Origin: an uncultured Lachnospiraceae bacterium
GTDB lineage: Bacteria > Bacillota > Clostridia > Lachnospirales > Lachnospiraceae
Direction of reading: 5' to 3'
Assembly (NCBI GenBank): GCA_944382125.1
Contig: CALWMV010000001.1
Coordinates: forward strand, 1 to 64,000
Length of the DNA stretch: 64,000 bases
The position numbers and the translations under genes are program-made. Shown piece by piece: positions 34,501 through 45,598 of this stretch. Numbering within the stretch: the stretch's first letter is position 1; each line of letters opens with the position of its first letter. The notes under the pieces were generated by a model. The model was not told the DNA's origin. It was given only the letters and a program-made list of their open reading frames with translations, and searched no databases.

Positions 34501-34808
34501 TACTTAAGCATCTCCTTAAGCTGTTCCTTCTGCTGAACTCCCACGGCCTTCTTATATACCTCACCGCCTTTGAATACGATGATGGTAGGTATGCTCATGA
34601 CCATGAACTTCCTTGCAAGCTCCGGCTGCTCGTCAACATTGATCTTTCCGATCTTGGCATCAGTGATCTCCTCAGCAAGTTCATGAACGATGGGAAGCTG
34701 CATACGGCAGGGTCCGCACCACTCAGCCCAGAAATCTACGAGTACGGGCTTGTCGCTGTTAACTACTTCTGCATCGAAATTATCCTTTGTAATGGTCAAA
34801 ACTTCCAT
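34500..34808 (-). CDS. trxA: Thioredoxin
   Basis: The 102-residue protein is a classical thioredoxin: VLVDFWAEWCGPCRM with the active-site WCGPC at 30-34, the buried Asp25, and the cis-proline loop MSIPTIIVFKGG (about 73-84). It reduces protein disulfides using electrons from thioredoxin reductase, which is not in the window. GGAGG precedes the start. The lipoprotein gene directly follows and is translationally coupled. Confidence 0.96.
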   Translation of the reverse strand: MEVLTITKDNFDAEVVNSDKPVLVDFWAEWCGPCRMQLPIVHELAEEITDAKIGKINVDEQPELARKFMVMSIPTIIVFKGGEVYKKAVGVQQKEQLKEMLK

Positions 34809-34987
34809 TTCATTACCTCCGTTTTTTCATTGATCCATGATCTTTAACACTTGATTTTTGATCTCTGGTCTCTATGCCGCGGTTCAGGACAGGCTGTCAT
34901 ATATGCTTGAATCCCGGGCCTCTTTCCGCTCTGTCCTATAACTATATCAGTCTCCTTTCGCTTCGGCAAAGAAACTTTTTCTTAACT

Positions 34988-35026
34988 TTAAATAAAAACA
35001 TCCTAAAGGCCGGATATTTACGGCCT
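34988..35026 (-). terminator. Terminator of the asnB-to-deacetylase run
   Basis: AGGCCG (35007-35012) pairs with CGGCCT (35021-35026) and is followed on the minus strand by TTAGGATGTTTTTATTT. The stem includes the stop codon of the deacetylase gene. Confidence 0.7.
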
Positions 35027-36409
35027 GAAGCGGCTGTATACATGTCCGGGAGCAAGGCCGCCCCTATACATGGCAAGCTCGCTTACGGTCACAAGCTGAT
35101 ATCCTCTCCTTGTAAGCTCCGGGATCAGATACTCTGCCGCCTCGGCTGAAGCCGTATAAAGATCATGCATGAGTATGATGTCTCCATCCTTTACCTGAGA
35201 AAGGACATTGTCTATGGTCTTCTGGGCATTGCGATGCTGCCAGTCCCTGGTATCTATCGACCACATGATCGCGGACATGCCAAGCTCCCCTACGGTACCA
35301 AGAGAAGCCGAATCATAAAACCCGCCCGGCGGCCTCATGAGCACGGGAGATACTCCGGTCACATTTGCCACAAGCTGATTGGTCGTGCCGAGCTCTGATC
35401 TGATGCCGTCTGCACTGAGCTTGCTTATGTACTTATGGCTATAGGTATGGTTCCCTATCTCGCAGCCCAGCTGATGGGCCCTCAGTATGCTCGCTGCATT
35501 GCTCTGCACTCTGCTGCCCACCACAAAGAAAGTGGCTCTGCCGCCGTTCTGCTCAAGGGCATTGAGTATGCGTCCTGTCACAGATGCAGAAGGCCCGTCA
35601 TCAAAGGTCAGGGCTATCATGGGCTTTGAAGGGTCCACGGCCGTGCCTTCATTGAGCTCAGGAGCCTCCGCTCCTTTCCTTACCACTGCTGCCGCAAAGC
35701 CCTGGATGAAGGCTCCTACTCCCACATTTCCCGCTTCAGCTCCGTTCCTGACCCAGCCGGTCCAGCTTCCGTTCTGAAGGACCTGATAGCATATGTCATA
35801 ATATGCCTGATCCTGTCCCGTGAGCCAGAGCTTCACTCCCTCAAGGGGCGTGGTCCCGTCCTGGGAACCCGCTCCCATGCCGTTTGAAGCCTCTGGAAGC
35901 CAGCCCGATCCGCTTAAGTTCACACTGTAGCTTATGCCAAGCTCCCTGCCCTCGGGCACTCCTGAAAGGTTAAGGGCAAGGGCTGTTATGAAGCTATTCT
36001 GGGGAGCCTTTATGGCTGTATGATCCGGCACGTCCTGCCGAAGTCCAAGGCCATATATATTGGCAGTGCTCCTTACCTCCACCGCCGCAGGTTCGTAAGC
36101 GGGATCGGTCTGTGCCTGCTGCTGACCTTCCTGCTGTGAGGGAGCGGTCTCACCGTGTCCTATAAGGCCATCATCAGCCTGACCGCCGCCAGTCCCCTGG
36201 ACATTCTGCGAGGTTCCTCCCTGAGCCATCCCGGCATCCCCCAATGTGCTTTCGCCATAGACTCCGGGGCTGGTCTCCTCAAGCCCTACTCCCGGGCCTG
36301 AGTCCACATATCCCAGGTCCGTCGCAGAAGAAGCAAAAGCAGCGGTCCCTGACAGAGCCGCAAGGCAGACTGCCATCAGGGCCGCCGCGCTGATACGCTT
36401 TATACCCAT
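35018..36409 (-). CDS. Secreted polysaccharide deacetylase with ChW repeats
   Basis: The 463-residue exported protein has a signal peptide (about 1-27), a Gly/Gln/Ser-rich linker, and about two clostridial hydrophobic W (ChW) repeats (around SGSGWLPEASNGMGAG and NGSWTGWVRNGAEAGN, 165-240), which bind the cell surface. A NodB deacetylase domain follows, with TFDDG (268-272), HTYSH (321-325) and RPPGG (359-363). It should deacetylate N-acetylglucosamine units of peptidoglycan or another wall polymer, modifying lysozyme sensitivity. The start at 36409 is preceded by AGGAGA; a frame 17 codons longer lacks a signal-like start. It lies 4 bp after the phosphatidyltransferase gene. Confidence 0.88.
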   Translation of the reverse strand: MGIKRISAAALMAVCLAALSGTAAFASSATDLGYVDSGPGVGLEETSPGVYGESTLGDAGMAQGGTSQNVQGTGGGQADDGLIGHGETAPSQQEGQQQAQTDPAYEPAAVEVRSTANIYGLGLRQDVPDHTAIKAPQNSFITALALNLSGVPEGRELGISYSVNLSGSGWLPEASNGMGAGSQDGTTPLEGVKLWLTGQDQAYYDICYQVLQNGSWTGWVRNGAEAGNVGVGAFIQGFAAAVVRKGAEAPELNEGTAVDPSKPMIALTFDDGPSASVTGRILNALEQNGGRATFFVVGSRVQSNAASILRAHQLGCEIGNHTYSHKYISKLSADGIRSELGTTNQLVANVTGVSPVLMRPPGGFYDSASLGTVGELGMSAIMWSIDTRDWQHRNAQKTIDNVLSQVKDGDIILMHDLYTASAEAAEYLIPELTRRGYQLVTVSELAMYRGGLAPGHVYSRFRP

Positions 36410-36413
36410 ATCT

Positions 36414-37001
36414 TCAGATCTCCTTTTTCTTTTTCTTAAGTTCCTCAAAGGCTCCGGCATATTCCATAAGATAGCGATAAAAGGAATAGCCCATGAACAG
36501 AAGGCTGAGTGCCGTAAGGGCGATGACCACCCCGTATGCAGTCCCCGGCATGAACAGTATCAGAAGCATGCTGATATCCATGACGAAGGTGCATACCTTG
36601 CCATGCATCTGGGCTCCGTTTTTGAGCACCTTCATGCCATGCCTGAAAAAATATATGCCAAGTATGAGAAGGATCCCGTCCTTTATCACAAGGGCAGCAA
36701 AGAGCAGCCTCATGATGGGGAAGCGGAAAGCAAAGCTGACCGCAAGGGCCGCCTGAGTGAGCTTATCCGCAACAGGATCCAGAAACTTGCCGAATTCGGT
36801 TACCATATTGAACCTGCGGGCTATCTTGCCGTCAAAAAGATCAGACAGGAAGGACAGCGCCATGACGCCTGCAGCATAGTAATAATCCCTGAGCTCCCTG
36901 GCATTGAGATAAATATAAAGGTACAGCGGAATAAGGGCTATCCGAAGATAGCCCAGCAGATTTGGTATTGAAAAATATTCTCTTAATATGTCTTTTTTCA
37001 A
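36414..37001 (-). CDS. pgsA: CDP-alcohol phosphatidyltransferase, PgsA-like
   Basis: The 195-residue membrane enzyme shows the family signature D-x2-DG-x2-AR-x8-G-x3-D-x3-D as DLFDGKIARR (54-63) and EFGKFLDPVADK (69-80). By length and order it resembles phosphatidylglycerophosphate synthase, which makes phosphatidylglycerol phosphate from CDP-diacylglycerol and glycerol 3-phosphate. A cardiolipin- or phosphatidylserine-type activity cannot be excluded. Five to six membrane helices are predicted. It follows glnN by 20 bp in the same run. Confidence 0.82.
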   Translation of the reverse strand: MKKDILREYFSIPNLLGYLRIALIPLYLYIYLNARELRDYYYAAGVMALSFLSDLFDGKIARRFNMVTEFGKFLDPVADKLTQAALAVSFAFRFPIMRLLFAALVIKDGILLILGIYFFRHGMKVLKNGAQMHGKVCTFVMDISMLLILFMPGTAYGVVIALTALSLLFMGYSFYRYLMEYAGAFEELKKKKKEI

Positions 37002-37021
37002 ATCCCGTCCCTTTCAGACCT

Positions 37022-39106
37022 TTATACATAGAACAGTATATCAGCATAATCAGGATAAGGCCAGTAGTCCTTTGCAACTTTCTTCTCAAGCTCATCGGCC
37101 ACAGCCCTGATGCTGTCCATGAGAGGCACGATCTGATCGATTATGTAATCGGCTCCTGCCTCCACGTCCTCCTGAGGGATAAGCTTTGCCTTCTTCGAAA
37201 GCTCCTCCGTATCTCTCCTGAGGGCCTTGAGCTCCTTTACATAGCTCTGTATCAGATTCAGCTCCTCATCTCCTATAAGCTCAAGCTCCTTTATGCGCTT
37301 CAAGCCTGCTGCCAGATCGGTTATGTATCTGAGCACAGAGGGGAATATCAGCTTGTCTGACATATATACCATGGTCTCAGCCTCTATGGTCTTGGTCTTG
37401 ACATACTCATCCAGGGTGATGTCATGCCTTGCCTGCATCTCTGAGCGATTATATATGCCGTGTCTCTTGAAGAGCTCCAGGTTCTTATCCGTAACGAAAT
37501 ACTTGAGGGTCTCGGGAGTATTCCTGAGATTATGAAGTCCTCTTCTTTCAGCCTCCTTTACCCACTCCTCACCATATCCGTTGCCGTTGAATATGATCCT
37601 GTGGTGATCCGTGAACTCCTTCTTTACTATCTTATCTATCTCGCTGTCCCTGTCCTCGGGAGCGACCTTTTCAAGCTGATCCGCAAACTGCCTGAAGCTC
37701 TCAGCCACCGCCGTATTGAGCATGATGTTCATGCAGGAGACATTCATGGAGGATCCTGGCATACGGAACTCGAACTTCTCTCCCGTAAATGCAAAGGGCG
37801 AGGTACGGTTGCGGTCCGAATTGTCCTGGGGGATATCAGGAAGGGCCAGGGTCTTGGTATCCAGCTTTCCGTAATTGACATTCTGATATACGGAACCGGT
37901 GATTATGGAATCCACCACTTTCTCCAGGGTATCGCCGATATATACGGATACTATGGCAGGGGGAGCCTCATGTCCTCCCAGCCTGCAGTCATTGCCTGCA
38001 GTTGCAACTGATACACGGATAAGGTCCGCATAATCATCCACTGCCTTTATGACTGCAGCCAGCATGAGCAGGAACTGCTTGTTTTCAGCAGGGGACTTGC
38101 CGGGCTTCAGGAGGTTCTCTCCTTCATCCGTGCAGAGGGACCAGTTGTTGTGCTTTCCTGATCCGTTGATGCCTGCAAAGGGCTTTTCATGCAGCAGGCA
38201 GGCAAAGCCATGTCTCTCGGCTACCTTCTTCATTATGTCCATGGTAAGCTCATTCTGGTCAGCAGCAATATTGCACACAGTATATACCGGAGCAAGCTCG
38301 TGCTGGCAGGGAGCCACCTCGTTGTGCTCAGTCTTTGCATATATGCCAAGCTTCCAGAGTTCCTCGTCCAGATCCTCCATGAAGGCCTTGACCCTGGTCC
38401 TGAGTGATCCGAAGTAATGATCTCCCAGCTGCTGATCCTTGGGTGAGGGAGCACCAAATAAGGTCCTTCCGCAGAGCTTCAGATCCGGCCTCTTTGCATA
38501 GTCCTCCTTATCTATAAGGAAATACTCCTGCTCGCAGCCAAGGGATACGGATACCCTCTTGGGATGCTTGCCCATCAGGGACAGCACTCTGCAGGCCTGG
38601 AGGCTCAGGGCATCCATGCTGCGGAGAAGGGGAGTCTTCTTATCCAGTATCTCTCCATTATATGAGCAGAAGGCCGTAGGGATACAGAGGGTCTTTTCCT
38701 TTATGAATGCATCCGAGGTAGGATCCCAGGCTGTATAGCCCCTGGCCTCGAAGGTGGCGCGAAGTCCTCCTGAAGGAAAGCTTGAAGCATCAGGCTCACC
38801 CTTTAAGAGTTCCTTTCCGGAAAATTCCAGGATGACCCTGCCTCCTTCTTCGGGATTGATAAAGGAGTCGTGCTTCTCTGCAGTGTAGCCTGTCATGGGC
38901 TGGAACCAGTGGGTGAAATGGGTCGCCCCCTTTTCAAGGGCCCAGTTCTTCATGGCTGAGGCCACCACATCAGCTATGTCCTGATTGAGGGCCTTGCCCT
39001 CTTTCCTTGTCTTCTGAAGCTCAGAAAATACATGCTTGGGCAGTCTGCTCTTCATCTCTGTTTCATTGAATACCATGCTTCCGAAAATCTCAGTTATGCT
39101 GCTCAT
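37022..39106 (-). CDS. glnN: Glutamine synthetase, type III
   Basis: This 694-residue enzyme makes glutamine from glutamate, ammonia and ATP. It is of the large GSIII type found in Bacteroidetes and Clostridia, not the 440-470-residue GSI. Recognisable stretches are [19 protein letters not shown] (about 59-77), [11 protein letters not shown] (about 188-198) with metal-binding Glu, [16 protein letters not shown] (about 257-272) and [16 protein letters not shown] (about 307-322), the ammonia/ATP region. It starts one base after the pyrG stop with AGGAGG upstream, so it is coupled to CTP synthase, a glutamine consumer. Confidence 0.95.
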   Translation of the reverse strand: MSSITEIFGSMVFNETEMKSRLPKHVFSELQKTRKEGKALNQDIADVVASAMKNWALEKGATHFTHWFQPMTGYTAEKHDSFINPEEGGRVILEFSGKELLKGEPDASSFPSGGLRATFEARGYTAWDPTSDAFIKEKTLCIPTAFCSYNGEILDKKTPLLRSMDALSLQACRVLSLMGKHPKRVSVSLGCEQEYFLIDKEDYAKRPDLKLCGRTLFGAPSPKDQQLGDHYFGSLRTRVKAFMEDLDEELWKLGIYAKTEHNEVAPCQHELAPVYTVCNIAADQNELTMDIMKKVAERHGFACLLHEKPFAGINGSGKHNNWSLCTDEGENLLKPGKSPAENKQFLLMLAAVIKAVDDYADLIRVSVATAGNDCRLGGHEAPPAIVSVYIGDTLEKVVDSIITGSVYQNVNYGKLDTKTLALPDIPQDNSDRNRTSPFAFTGEKFEFRMPGSSMNVSCMNIMLNTAVAESFRQFADQLEKVAPEDRDSEIDKIVKKEFTDHHRIIFNGNGYGEEWVKEAERRGLHNLRNTPETLKYFVTDKNLELFKRHGIYNRSEMQARHDITLDEYVKTKTIEAETMVYMSDKLIFPSVLRYITDLAAGLKRIKELELIGDEELNLIQSYVKELKALRRDTEELSKKAKLIPQEDVEAGADYIIDQIVPLMDSIRAVADELEKKVAKDYWPYPDYADILFYV

Positions 39107-39107
39107 A

Positions 39108-40805
<1,698 letters not shown>

Positions 40806-40837
40806 CTATATATTCGTTTTAAGCATGGCTTCTGCGG

Positions 40838-42424
40838 TCATTCTCCGCTCTTTCCATAGTTTGAAAGTACCCTTGCGGAGGGATCATCCACATCGCAGCC
40901 CTTCCATTCTCTGTTGGGCATCCAGTAGCCCGGTATCATCTCATCCCTGCCGGGATAGAACTCCTCAAAGATCTCCCTGTACATAAGGGACTCCTTGGTA
41001 AAGGGCGGTGCATAGGTGTATTTTCTGCAGAGCTCCTTCCAGTCATCTCCCGGGTATCTCTCCTCCGCCATCTTTTTCAAGTCCTCGGCAAGGCTGTGTC
41101 CCACTGCATCTGAAAATGCCGCCTTTTCTCTCCAGAGTATGTCCTCGGGAAGCCAGTCTCCCTCAAAAGCCTTCCTGAGAAGATATTTTCCTTTTCCGTG
41201 GGTATTGAGCTTGTACTTCGGATCTATGGACATGACATATCTCACAAAATCCAGATCTCCGAAGGGCACCCTGGCCTCTATGCTGTTTGCGGCTATGCAT
41301 CGGTCTGCTCTCAGCACATCATAGGCATGGAGCTCCCTTATACGCTTCTCGCTTTCCTTCTGGAAAGCCTCGGCATCAGGAGCAAAATCGGTATATTTAT
41401 AGCCGAAAAGCTCATCGGATATCTCTCCGGTAAGCAGGACCCTCACATCGGTGGTCTCATGTATGCCGCGGCACATAAGATACATTCCCATGCTGGCCCT
41501 GATGGTAGTGATGTCATAGGTACCGAGGACGCCTATAAGCTCCACCAGGGTCCTCCTGATATCTCCCTCGTCCATGTAAAAGACATGGTGCTCGGTATCC
41601 AGGTAATCCGCCACCTCCTTGGCATACTTAAGGTCTATCGCATCCGTGGTCATGCCTATGGAAAAGGTCCTGATCTTCTTTCCCAATATCCTGGAAGCTA
41701 TGGAGCAGACAAGGGAGCTGTCCAGACCTCCTGAAAGAAGGAAGCCCAGGGGAGCATCCGCATCCAGTCTCTTTTCCACTCCTGCGATCAGCTTTTCCCT
41801 GATATTTTTAAGTATGACAGACTCGTCATCGCTTCTCAGCTCAGGATAGGCCCTGGTCATATCCCTGTACTGTACGAACTCACCGTCCATGTAATAACAG
41901 CCCGGAGGGAAAGGCATGATCCTCTCGCATATGCTTACAAGCTCCTTCGGCTCCGAGGCAAAAGCTATGCCTCCATCCTCTCCGTATCCGTAGTAAAGAG
42001 GCCTTATGCCTATCGGATCCCTGGCTGCCACAAGGCTCTGCTTTTCCGAGTCATAAATGATCAGGGCATACTCCGCATCCAGCATGCCAAACATCCGGGG
42101 ACCGTATTCCTTATAAAGGGGAAGCAGTATCTCACAGTCGGAATTGCTGTTGAAGCTGTATCCTTTCTTTATAAGTTCTTCCTTAAGTGTTCTGAAGCCA
42201 TAGATCTCACCATTGCATACCACAAGGTCTCCATCCAGCTCAAAGGGCTGCATGCCGCAGTCCGAAAGGTCCATGATCGCAAGACGCTGAAAAGCAAGGA
42301 AACCCCTGCCGGAAAGATCGGCTATCCTCTGATCATCGGGCCCGCGGGATATGGTCGTATTCAGGCACCTCTGTACGTCTTCATTATTTATGCCTTTCCC
42401 CCAATATCCGAATACAGTACACAT
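40838..42424 (-). CDS. asnB: Asparagine synthase, glutamine-hydrolysing
   Basis: The 528-residue enzyme converts aspartate to asparagine with ATP and glutamine. The N-terminal glutaminase domain starts at the nucleophile Cys2 and shows ISRGPDDQRI (about 25-34), LAIMDLS and CNGEIYGF. The synthetase domain has the PP-loop SGGLDSSLV (about 231-239) and TGEISDELFGY (about 318-328). The ending is about 25 residues shorter than in E. coli AsnB. AAAGGAGG precedes the start at 42424. It is the first gene of a run with pyrG and glnN and is preceded by a 260-base leader holding an intrinsic terminator. Confidence 0.93.
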   Translation of the reverse strand: MCTVFGYWGKGINNEDVQRCLNTTISRGPDDQRIADLSGRGFLAFQRLAIMDLSDCGMQPFELDGDLVVCNGEIYGFRTLKEELIKKGYSFNSNSDCEILLPLYKEYGPRMFGMLDAEYALIIYDSEKQSLVAARDPIGIRPLYYGYGEDGGIAFASEPKELVSICERIMPFPPGCYYMDGEFVQYRDMTRAYPELRSDDESVILKNIREKLIAGVEKRLDADAPLGFLLSGGLDSSLVCSIASRILGKKIRTFSIGMTTDAIDLKYAKEVADYLDTEHHVFYMDEGDIRRTLVELIGVLGTYDITTIRASMGMYLMCRGIHETTDVRVLLTGEISDELFGYKYTDFAPDAEAFQKESEKRIRELHAYDVLRADRCIAANSIEARVPFGDLDFVRYVMSIDPKYKLNTHGKGKYLLRKAFEGDWLPEDILWREKAAFSDAVGHSLAEDLKKMAEERYPGDDWKELCRKYTYAPPFTKESLMYREIFEEFYPGRDEMIPGYWMPNREWKGCDVDDPSARVLSNYGKSGE

Positions 42425-42531
42425 AGCAATTACCTCCTTTTCTCATTTTATTTCCGGCGCGCCCTGTACCTAAGGCTCCCCGGATCTTCCCTCTTCGGGA
42501 TATATATAAAAGCCTGAAGGCTCATATATCG

Positions 42532-42574
42532 AAAAAAGGGGGCTTTAAGCCAAGCGGCTTAAAACTCCCCTTTT
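42532..42574 (-). terminator. Intrinsic terminator inside the asnB leader (candidate attenuator)
   Basis: On the minus strand AAAAGGGG pairs with CCCCTTTTTT and AAGCC with GGCTT around GCTT. It lies about 110 bases before the asnB start and about 115 bases after the predicted promoter, so transcription of the whole operon must pass it. Upstream of it there is no minus-strand gene that it could terminate. Confidence 0.75.
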
Positions 42575-42691
42575 AAGGCAAAACTTATGGACTTTTTTGG
42601 CGTAAAGCTAAACATGTCTCTCTGTACCATCCATAAAATAAAACTCATATAGCCAAGATATAAAACCTGCTTTTTTTTAAAAAACTCGTTT
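42575..42691 (-). promoter_or_regulatory. Structured 5' leader of asnB, possible RNA sensor
   Basis: Between promoter and terminator, TTATGGA and TCCATAA (42630-42636 and 42585-42591) can close a domain of about 50 bases that includes GGTACAGAGAGACATG and TTTAGCTTTACGCC. The segment following it, with TTTTGCCTTAAAAGGGG, overlaps the 5' side of the terminator stem, as expected for an antiterminator. It does not match a T-box or any riboswitch consensus I know. The 425-bp gap between asnB and the tRNA gene holds this leader and the two promoters, and no gene. Confidence 0.45.
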
Positions 42692-42720
42692 ATTATACTG
42701 CGGATGCCGGGGTTTGAAAA
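42692..42720 (-). promoter_or_regulatory. Promoter of the asnB operon
   Basis: On the minus strand TTTTCA (42715-42720) and TATAAT (42692-42697) are 17 bp apart. Confidence 0.6.
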
Positions 42721-42807
42721 GATGGAAATTTTCACAAAATCCTTTATTGATTTAATGGGCTAAATTGGTAATATATTACATTACACCGGAAAAAGAATGA
42801 AATATCC

Positions 42808-42836
42808 TTGACTTAATGTCGATTTTACGATAGAAT
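42808..42836 (+). promoter_or_regulatory. Promoter of tRNA-Cys
   Basis: TTGACT (42808-42813) and TAGAAT (42831-42836) are 17 bp apart. The tRNA begins 13 bp downstream. Confidence 0.8.
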
Positions 42837-42849
42837 GAATAGGCTTTAA

Positions 42850-42920
42850 GGCGACGTAGCCAAGCGGTAAGGCGTGGGTCTGCAACACCCTGATCACCGG
42901 TTCAAATCCGGTCGTCGCCT
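42850..42920 (+). tRNA. tRNA-Cys (GCA)
   Basis: The 71-base sequence folds as a complete cloverleaf: acceptor GGCGACG with CGTCGCC, D-arm GCCAAGCGGTAAGGC, anticodon loop CTGCAAC with anticodon GCA, and T-arm ACCGGTTCAAATCCGGT. The discriminator base is T, as expected for tRNA-Cys. The outermost anticodon-stem pair is a T-T mismatch. CCA is not encoded. It is transcribed alone, divergently from asnB. Confidence 0.96.
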
Positions 42921-42932
42921 CTCAAAGATAAG

Positions 42933-42968
42933 ACGCTCAAAACCTTTTCAAGGCTTTGAGCGTTTTTT
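42933..42968 (+). terminator. Terminator of tRNA-Cys
   Basis: ACGCTCAAA pairs with TTTGAGCGT around ACCTTTTCAAGGC, followed by TTTTT. Confidence 0.88.
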
Positions 42969-43123
42969 GTATTAAAGATCACTTTTAAGATTCCCTGAGG
43001 GTATACAGTAAATCACTATTTTTTGTGATATAATTCCATTAAGTACGCAAGATAATGCGCAAGTCAGTACGCAAGTTGATAATTATGAAGAGGAGGTCTA
43101 TGCCTCCTCTTTTCTTTTTTTTC

Positions 43124-44047
43124 CTATTTCTCATCCACTGTAAGCTTCAGCACATCAGGCCTTGCATAGTGCCCGCATATATCCAGCTCCATCTTTGATG
43201 CAGGGACCATCTGCATATCAAGCTCCGCATAGATGATCTCTTCCTTATCCCACACTGGCTCAGTCACATAGTGTCCGAAGGGATCCACGATGCAGCTTCC
43301 TCCTCTGCATACCATATCTGGAAGCACCTTTATCTCCTCAGGGCAGTGAAGATCCGCAGGATATGATGATTTGGTGATGATCATATCGCTGTTTATGAAA
43401 AAGCAGCGTCCCTCCCTGGCGATATGCTTTATCGCATCCTGCCATTCGGGGTTATCATTGGTATTGGGCGAGATGTAGAGTGTTATCCCCTTCTGATAAA
43501 GGGCCACCCTGGCAAGGGGCATATAGCTCTCCCAGCAGATCAGGCTGCCCATCGCGCCCCAGGGTGTATCTGTTACAGGGAAATATCCCTTGTCTGCGTC
43601 TCCCCATACCACCCTTTCGCTTCCGGTGGGCTTAAGCTTTCTGTGCACAGGAGATATATTGCCCTCAGGATCGATGATGATATTGGAATTATAGAGGCTT
43701 CCGGTATTGATATCCCGCTCTGAGATACCCATGCTCAGATATATATGATGATGTCTGCAGGCATCACAGAGCTGATCCGTCTCCGGACCGGGAACCACTA
43801 TGGAATTGTCATAGTAGCGCTTCCAGTCCGGCCTTCCCTCTTCATGTCTTGCACCTACCACAAAACCAAAGGTCATGCCGAAGGGATAGCCCGGTATGAA
43901 GAGCTCGGGAAATACCACCAGATCCGGCTTTTTCTCCGCAGCCTCATCTATCAGCTTAAGTGCTTTTTTAAGCCCCGCTTCCTTATCAAACATGACAGGC
44001 TCGGCCTGTACCAGTGCGATCCTGCAAATATCCTTCAGATCCTTCAT
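43124..44047 (-). CDS. Nitrilase family carbon-nitrogen hydrolase
   Basis: The 307-residue protein has the nitrilase triad: Glu in FPELFIPGYP (about 46-55), Lys in HRKLKPTGSERVVWG (about 134-148) and Cys in LICWESYMPLAR (about 168-179). The CWE-YMPLAR form is the signature of true nitrilases and cyanide hydratases, so hydrolysis of a nitrile to acid and ammonia is likely; an amidase is the alternative. ATG at 44047 has GGAGG 7 nt upstream, whereas the longer frame to 44110 lacks a site. The gene is divergent from an M20 hydrolase gene, and an 8-bp inverted repeat lies between them. Confidence 0.88.
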   Translation of the reverse strand: MKDLKDICRIALVQAEPVMFDKEAGLKKALKLIDEAAEKKPDLVVFPELFIPGYPFGMTFGFVVGARHEEGRPDWKRYYDNSIVVPGPETDQLCDACRHHHIYLSMGISERDINTGSLYNSNIIIDPEGNISPVHRKLKPTGSERVVWGDADKGYFPVTDTPWGAMGSLICWESYMPLARVALYQKGITLYISPNTNDNPEWQDAIKHIAREGRCFFINSDMIITKSSYPADLHCPEEIKVLPDMVCRGGSCIVDPFGHYVTEPVWDKEEIIYAELDMQMVPASKMELDICGHYARPDVLKLTVDEK

Positions 44048-44088
44048 AACAGCCTCCTTTTTACGGATAATATTACCAAAATATAAAC

Positions 44089-44111
44089 TATGACAGATTT
44101 TTACTGTCATA
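44089..44111. promoter_or_regulatory. 8-bp inverted repeat upstream of the nitrilase gene
   Basis: TATGACAG and CTGTCATA are separated by ATTTTTA, about 42 bp before the nitrilase start. It could be an operator. No regulator gene is adjacent. The 308-bp gap between nitrilase and M20 genes otherwise holds only the promoter at 44217. Confidence 0.4.
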
Positions 44112-44216
44112 TGATTTATTTTATCACCTGTCAGCTGCTTTTTGCAAAAAACTCAGTTAAAGATAAAAACATTCTCCTAAGGATCTCTTTTCTTAATAAT
44201 GGGATCATCATTTCTC

Positions 44217-44245
44217 TTGACATGAAACCCTTGCAGAAGCAGAAT
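44217..44245 (+). promoter_or_regulatory. Possible promoter of the second M20 gene
   Basis: TTGACA (44217-44222) is followed after 17 bp by CAGAAT (44240-44245), a weak -10. The gene starts about 110 bp downstream. Confidence 0.4.
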
Positions 44246-44355
44246 AGGATCAAAGATACTTGATCGCCTGCTAAGACATTTCAGGAATCCATATCCGGGA
44301 CAATTCAATTCCTCTCATCTGGACCTTTACCGCACAGCAGGCTTGGAGGTGACAT

Positions 44356-45555
44356 ATGCTCAAGGATTACATACTTAAGGAAAAGGATTATATCATCGAA
44401 AAAAGACGCTGGCTCCACAGGCATCCGGAGCTCAGCATGAAGGAATTTGAGACCGCAGCTCTCATAGAAAAAGAGCTCGACAGCTTTGGCATACCGCATG
44501 AAAGGGTGGGCGAAACAGGAGTCCATGCATGGATAGACGGAAAGCTTCCTGCCGAAGGACATCGCTGCATTGCCCTCCGCTCGGACATAGATGCCCTGCC
44601 CATGCAGGATCTTACGGACAATGCCTATACCTCCGAAGTTGACGGAGTCTGCCATGCCTGCGGCCATGACGGCCACACAGCCACGCTCCTTGCCGCCGCC
44701 AAGGTACTGAAGGAAAAGGAGGCGGAATTTTCAGGGAGAGTAAAGCTCTTCTTCCAGCAGGGCGAAGAGGTCTGCGGAGGAGGACGCCTCTTTGTTGAGG
44801 CCGGGCTCATGGATGACGTGGACAGGGTCTACGGTGCCCATGTAAGCCCCTATATCGATGCGGGATGCATCTCCCTGACCCCGGGGCCGGTCAATGCCTG
44901 CAGCGACCATTTCAGGATCATCGTACATGGCAGGAGCTCCCATGCAGCCACTCCTGAGCTTGGCATAGATGCACTCTACATAGCCTCCCAGATAGTGGTC
45001 AATCTTCAAAGCGTGGTAGCCCGCAGCACCTCTCCCCTGGATACGGTCGTTGTCGGAGTGGGCAGGATGGAATCAGGCACTGCCTACAACATAGTGGCTG
45101 AAACGGCGACTCTCGACGGCACCGTCCGCGCCTTTGATCCTGCCTCCCGTGAGCATACTGCCGAGCGCATAAGGGAGATCGCAAAAGGCACTGCTGCAAT
45201 GTACGGAGCCGAGACGGAATTTATATATGAAAGGCATGCAGATCCCCTGATCAATGATCCCTCCGTGGTGGATGAAGTAACACAGGTCACGGAACATCTG
45301 ATCCCCACAGATCACATCATCCACGATATGAAGAAATCCCTCAGCGCCGATGACTTTGCGGCCTACCTCACCAAAGCTCCCGGCATGTACGGCTATGTAG
45401 GCACCCGCAGCATCAAAAAGGATCCCGAGACCGGGACCCCCTATCATAACGGCCACTTCAATATAGATGAAGAGGCCCTGCTGCTTTCCTGCAATGTATA
45501 TGTTGACTATGCGCTTGCATATCTGAATAACGATATAAATGACAGTCTCGGATAA
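44356..45555 (+). CDS. M20 family amidohydrolase, hippurate hydrolase/IAA-amino acid hydrolase type
   Basis: The 399-residue protein belongs to the M20D group that cleaves N-acyl amino acids. Key stretches are RRWLHRHPELSMKE (about 17-30), LRSDIDALPMQD (about 74-85), CHACGHDGHTATLLA (about 96-110), the Glu pair FQQGEEVCGGG (about 132-142) and the dimerisation segment HGRSSHAATPELGIDAL (about 193-209). GGAGGTGACAT precedes the start. It is divergent from the nitrilase gene; together they might handle amide or nitrile nitrogen sources, but nothing in the sequence proves this. An unrelated M20 gene of AbgB type lies at 19982. Confidence 0.9.
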   Translation: MLKDYILKEKDYIIEKRRWLHRHPELSMKEFETAALIEKELDSFGIPHERVGETGVHAWIDGKLPAEGHRCIALRSDIDALPMQDLTDNAYTSEVDGVCHACGHDGHTATLLAAAKVLKEKEAEFSGRVKLFFQQGEEVCGGGRLFVEAGLMDDVDRVYGAHVSPYIDAGCISLTPGPVNACSDHFRIIVHGRSSHAATPELGIDALYIASQIVVNLQSVVARSTSPLDTVVVGVGRMESGTAYNIVAETATLDGTVRAFDPASREHTAERIREIAKGTAAMYGAETEFIYERHADPLINDPSVVDEVTQVTEHLIPTDHIIHDMKKSLSADDFAAYLTKAPGMYGYVGTRSIKKDPETGTPYHNGHFNIDEEALLLSCNVYVDYALAYLNNDINDSLG

Positions 45556-45598
45556 AGGATGATAGAAAATCAGCAGTGCGCAAGTAATCAGAAAATCC

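Noticed and set aside
42425..42691. T-box leader for asnB
   Set aside because: The conserved TGGNACCGCG-type antiterminator sequence and the AGAA-box order are not present; the TGGTACAG segment alone is not enough.
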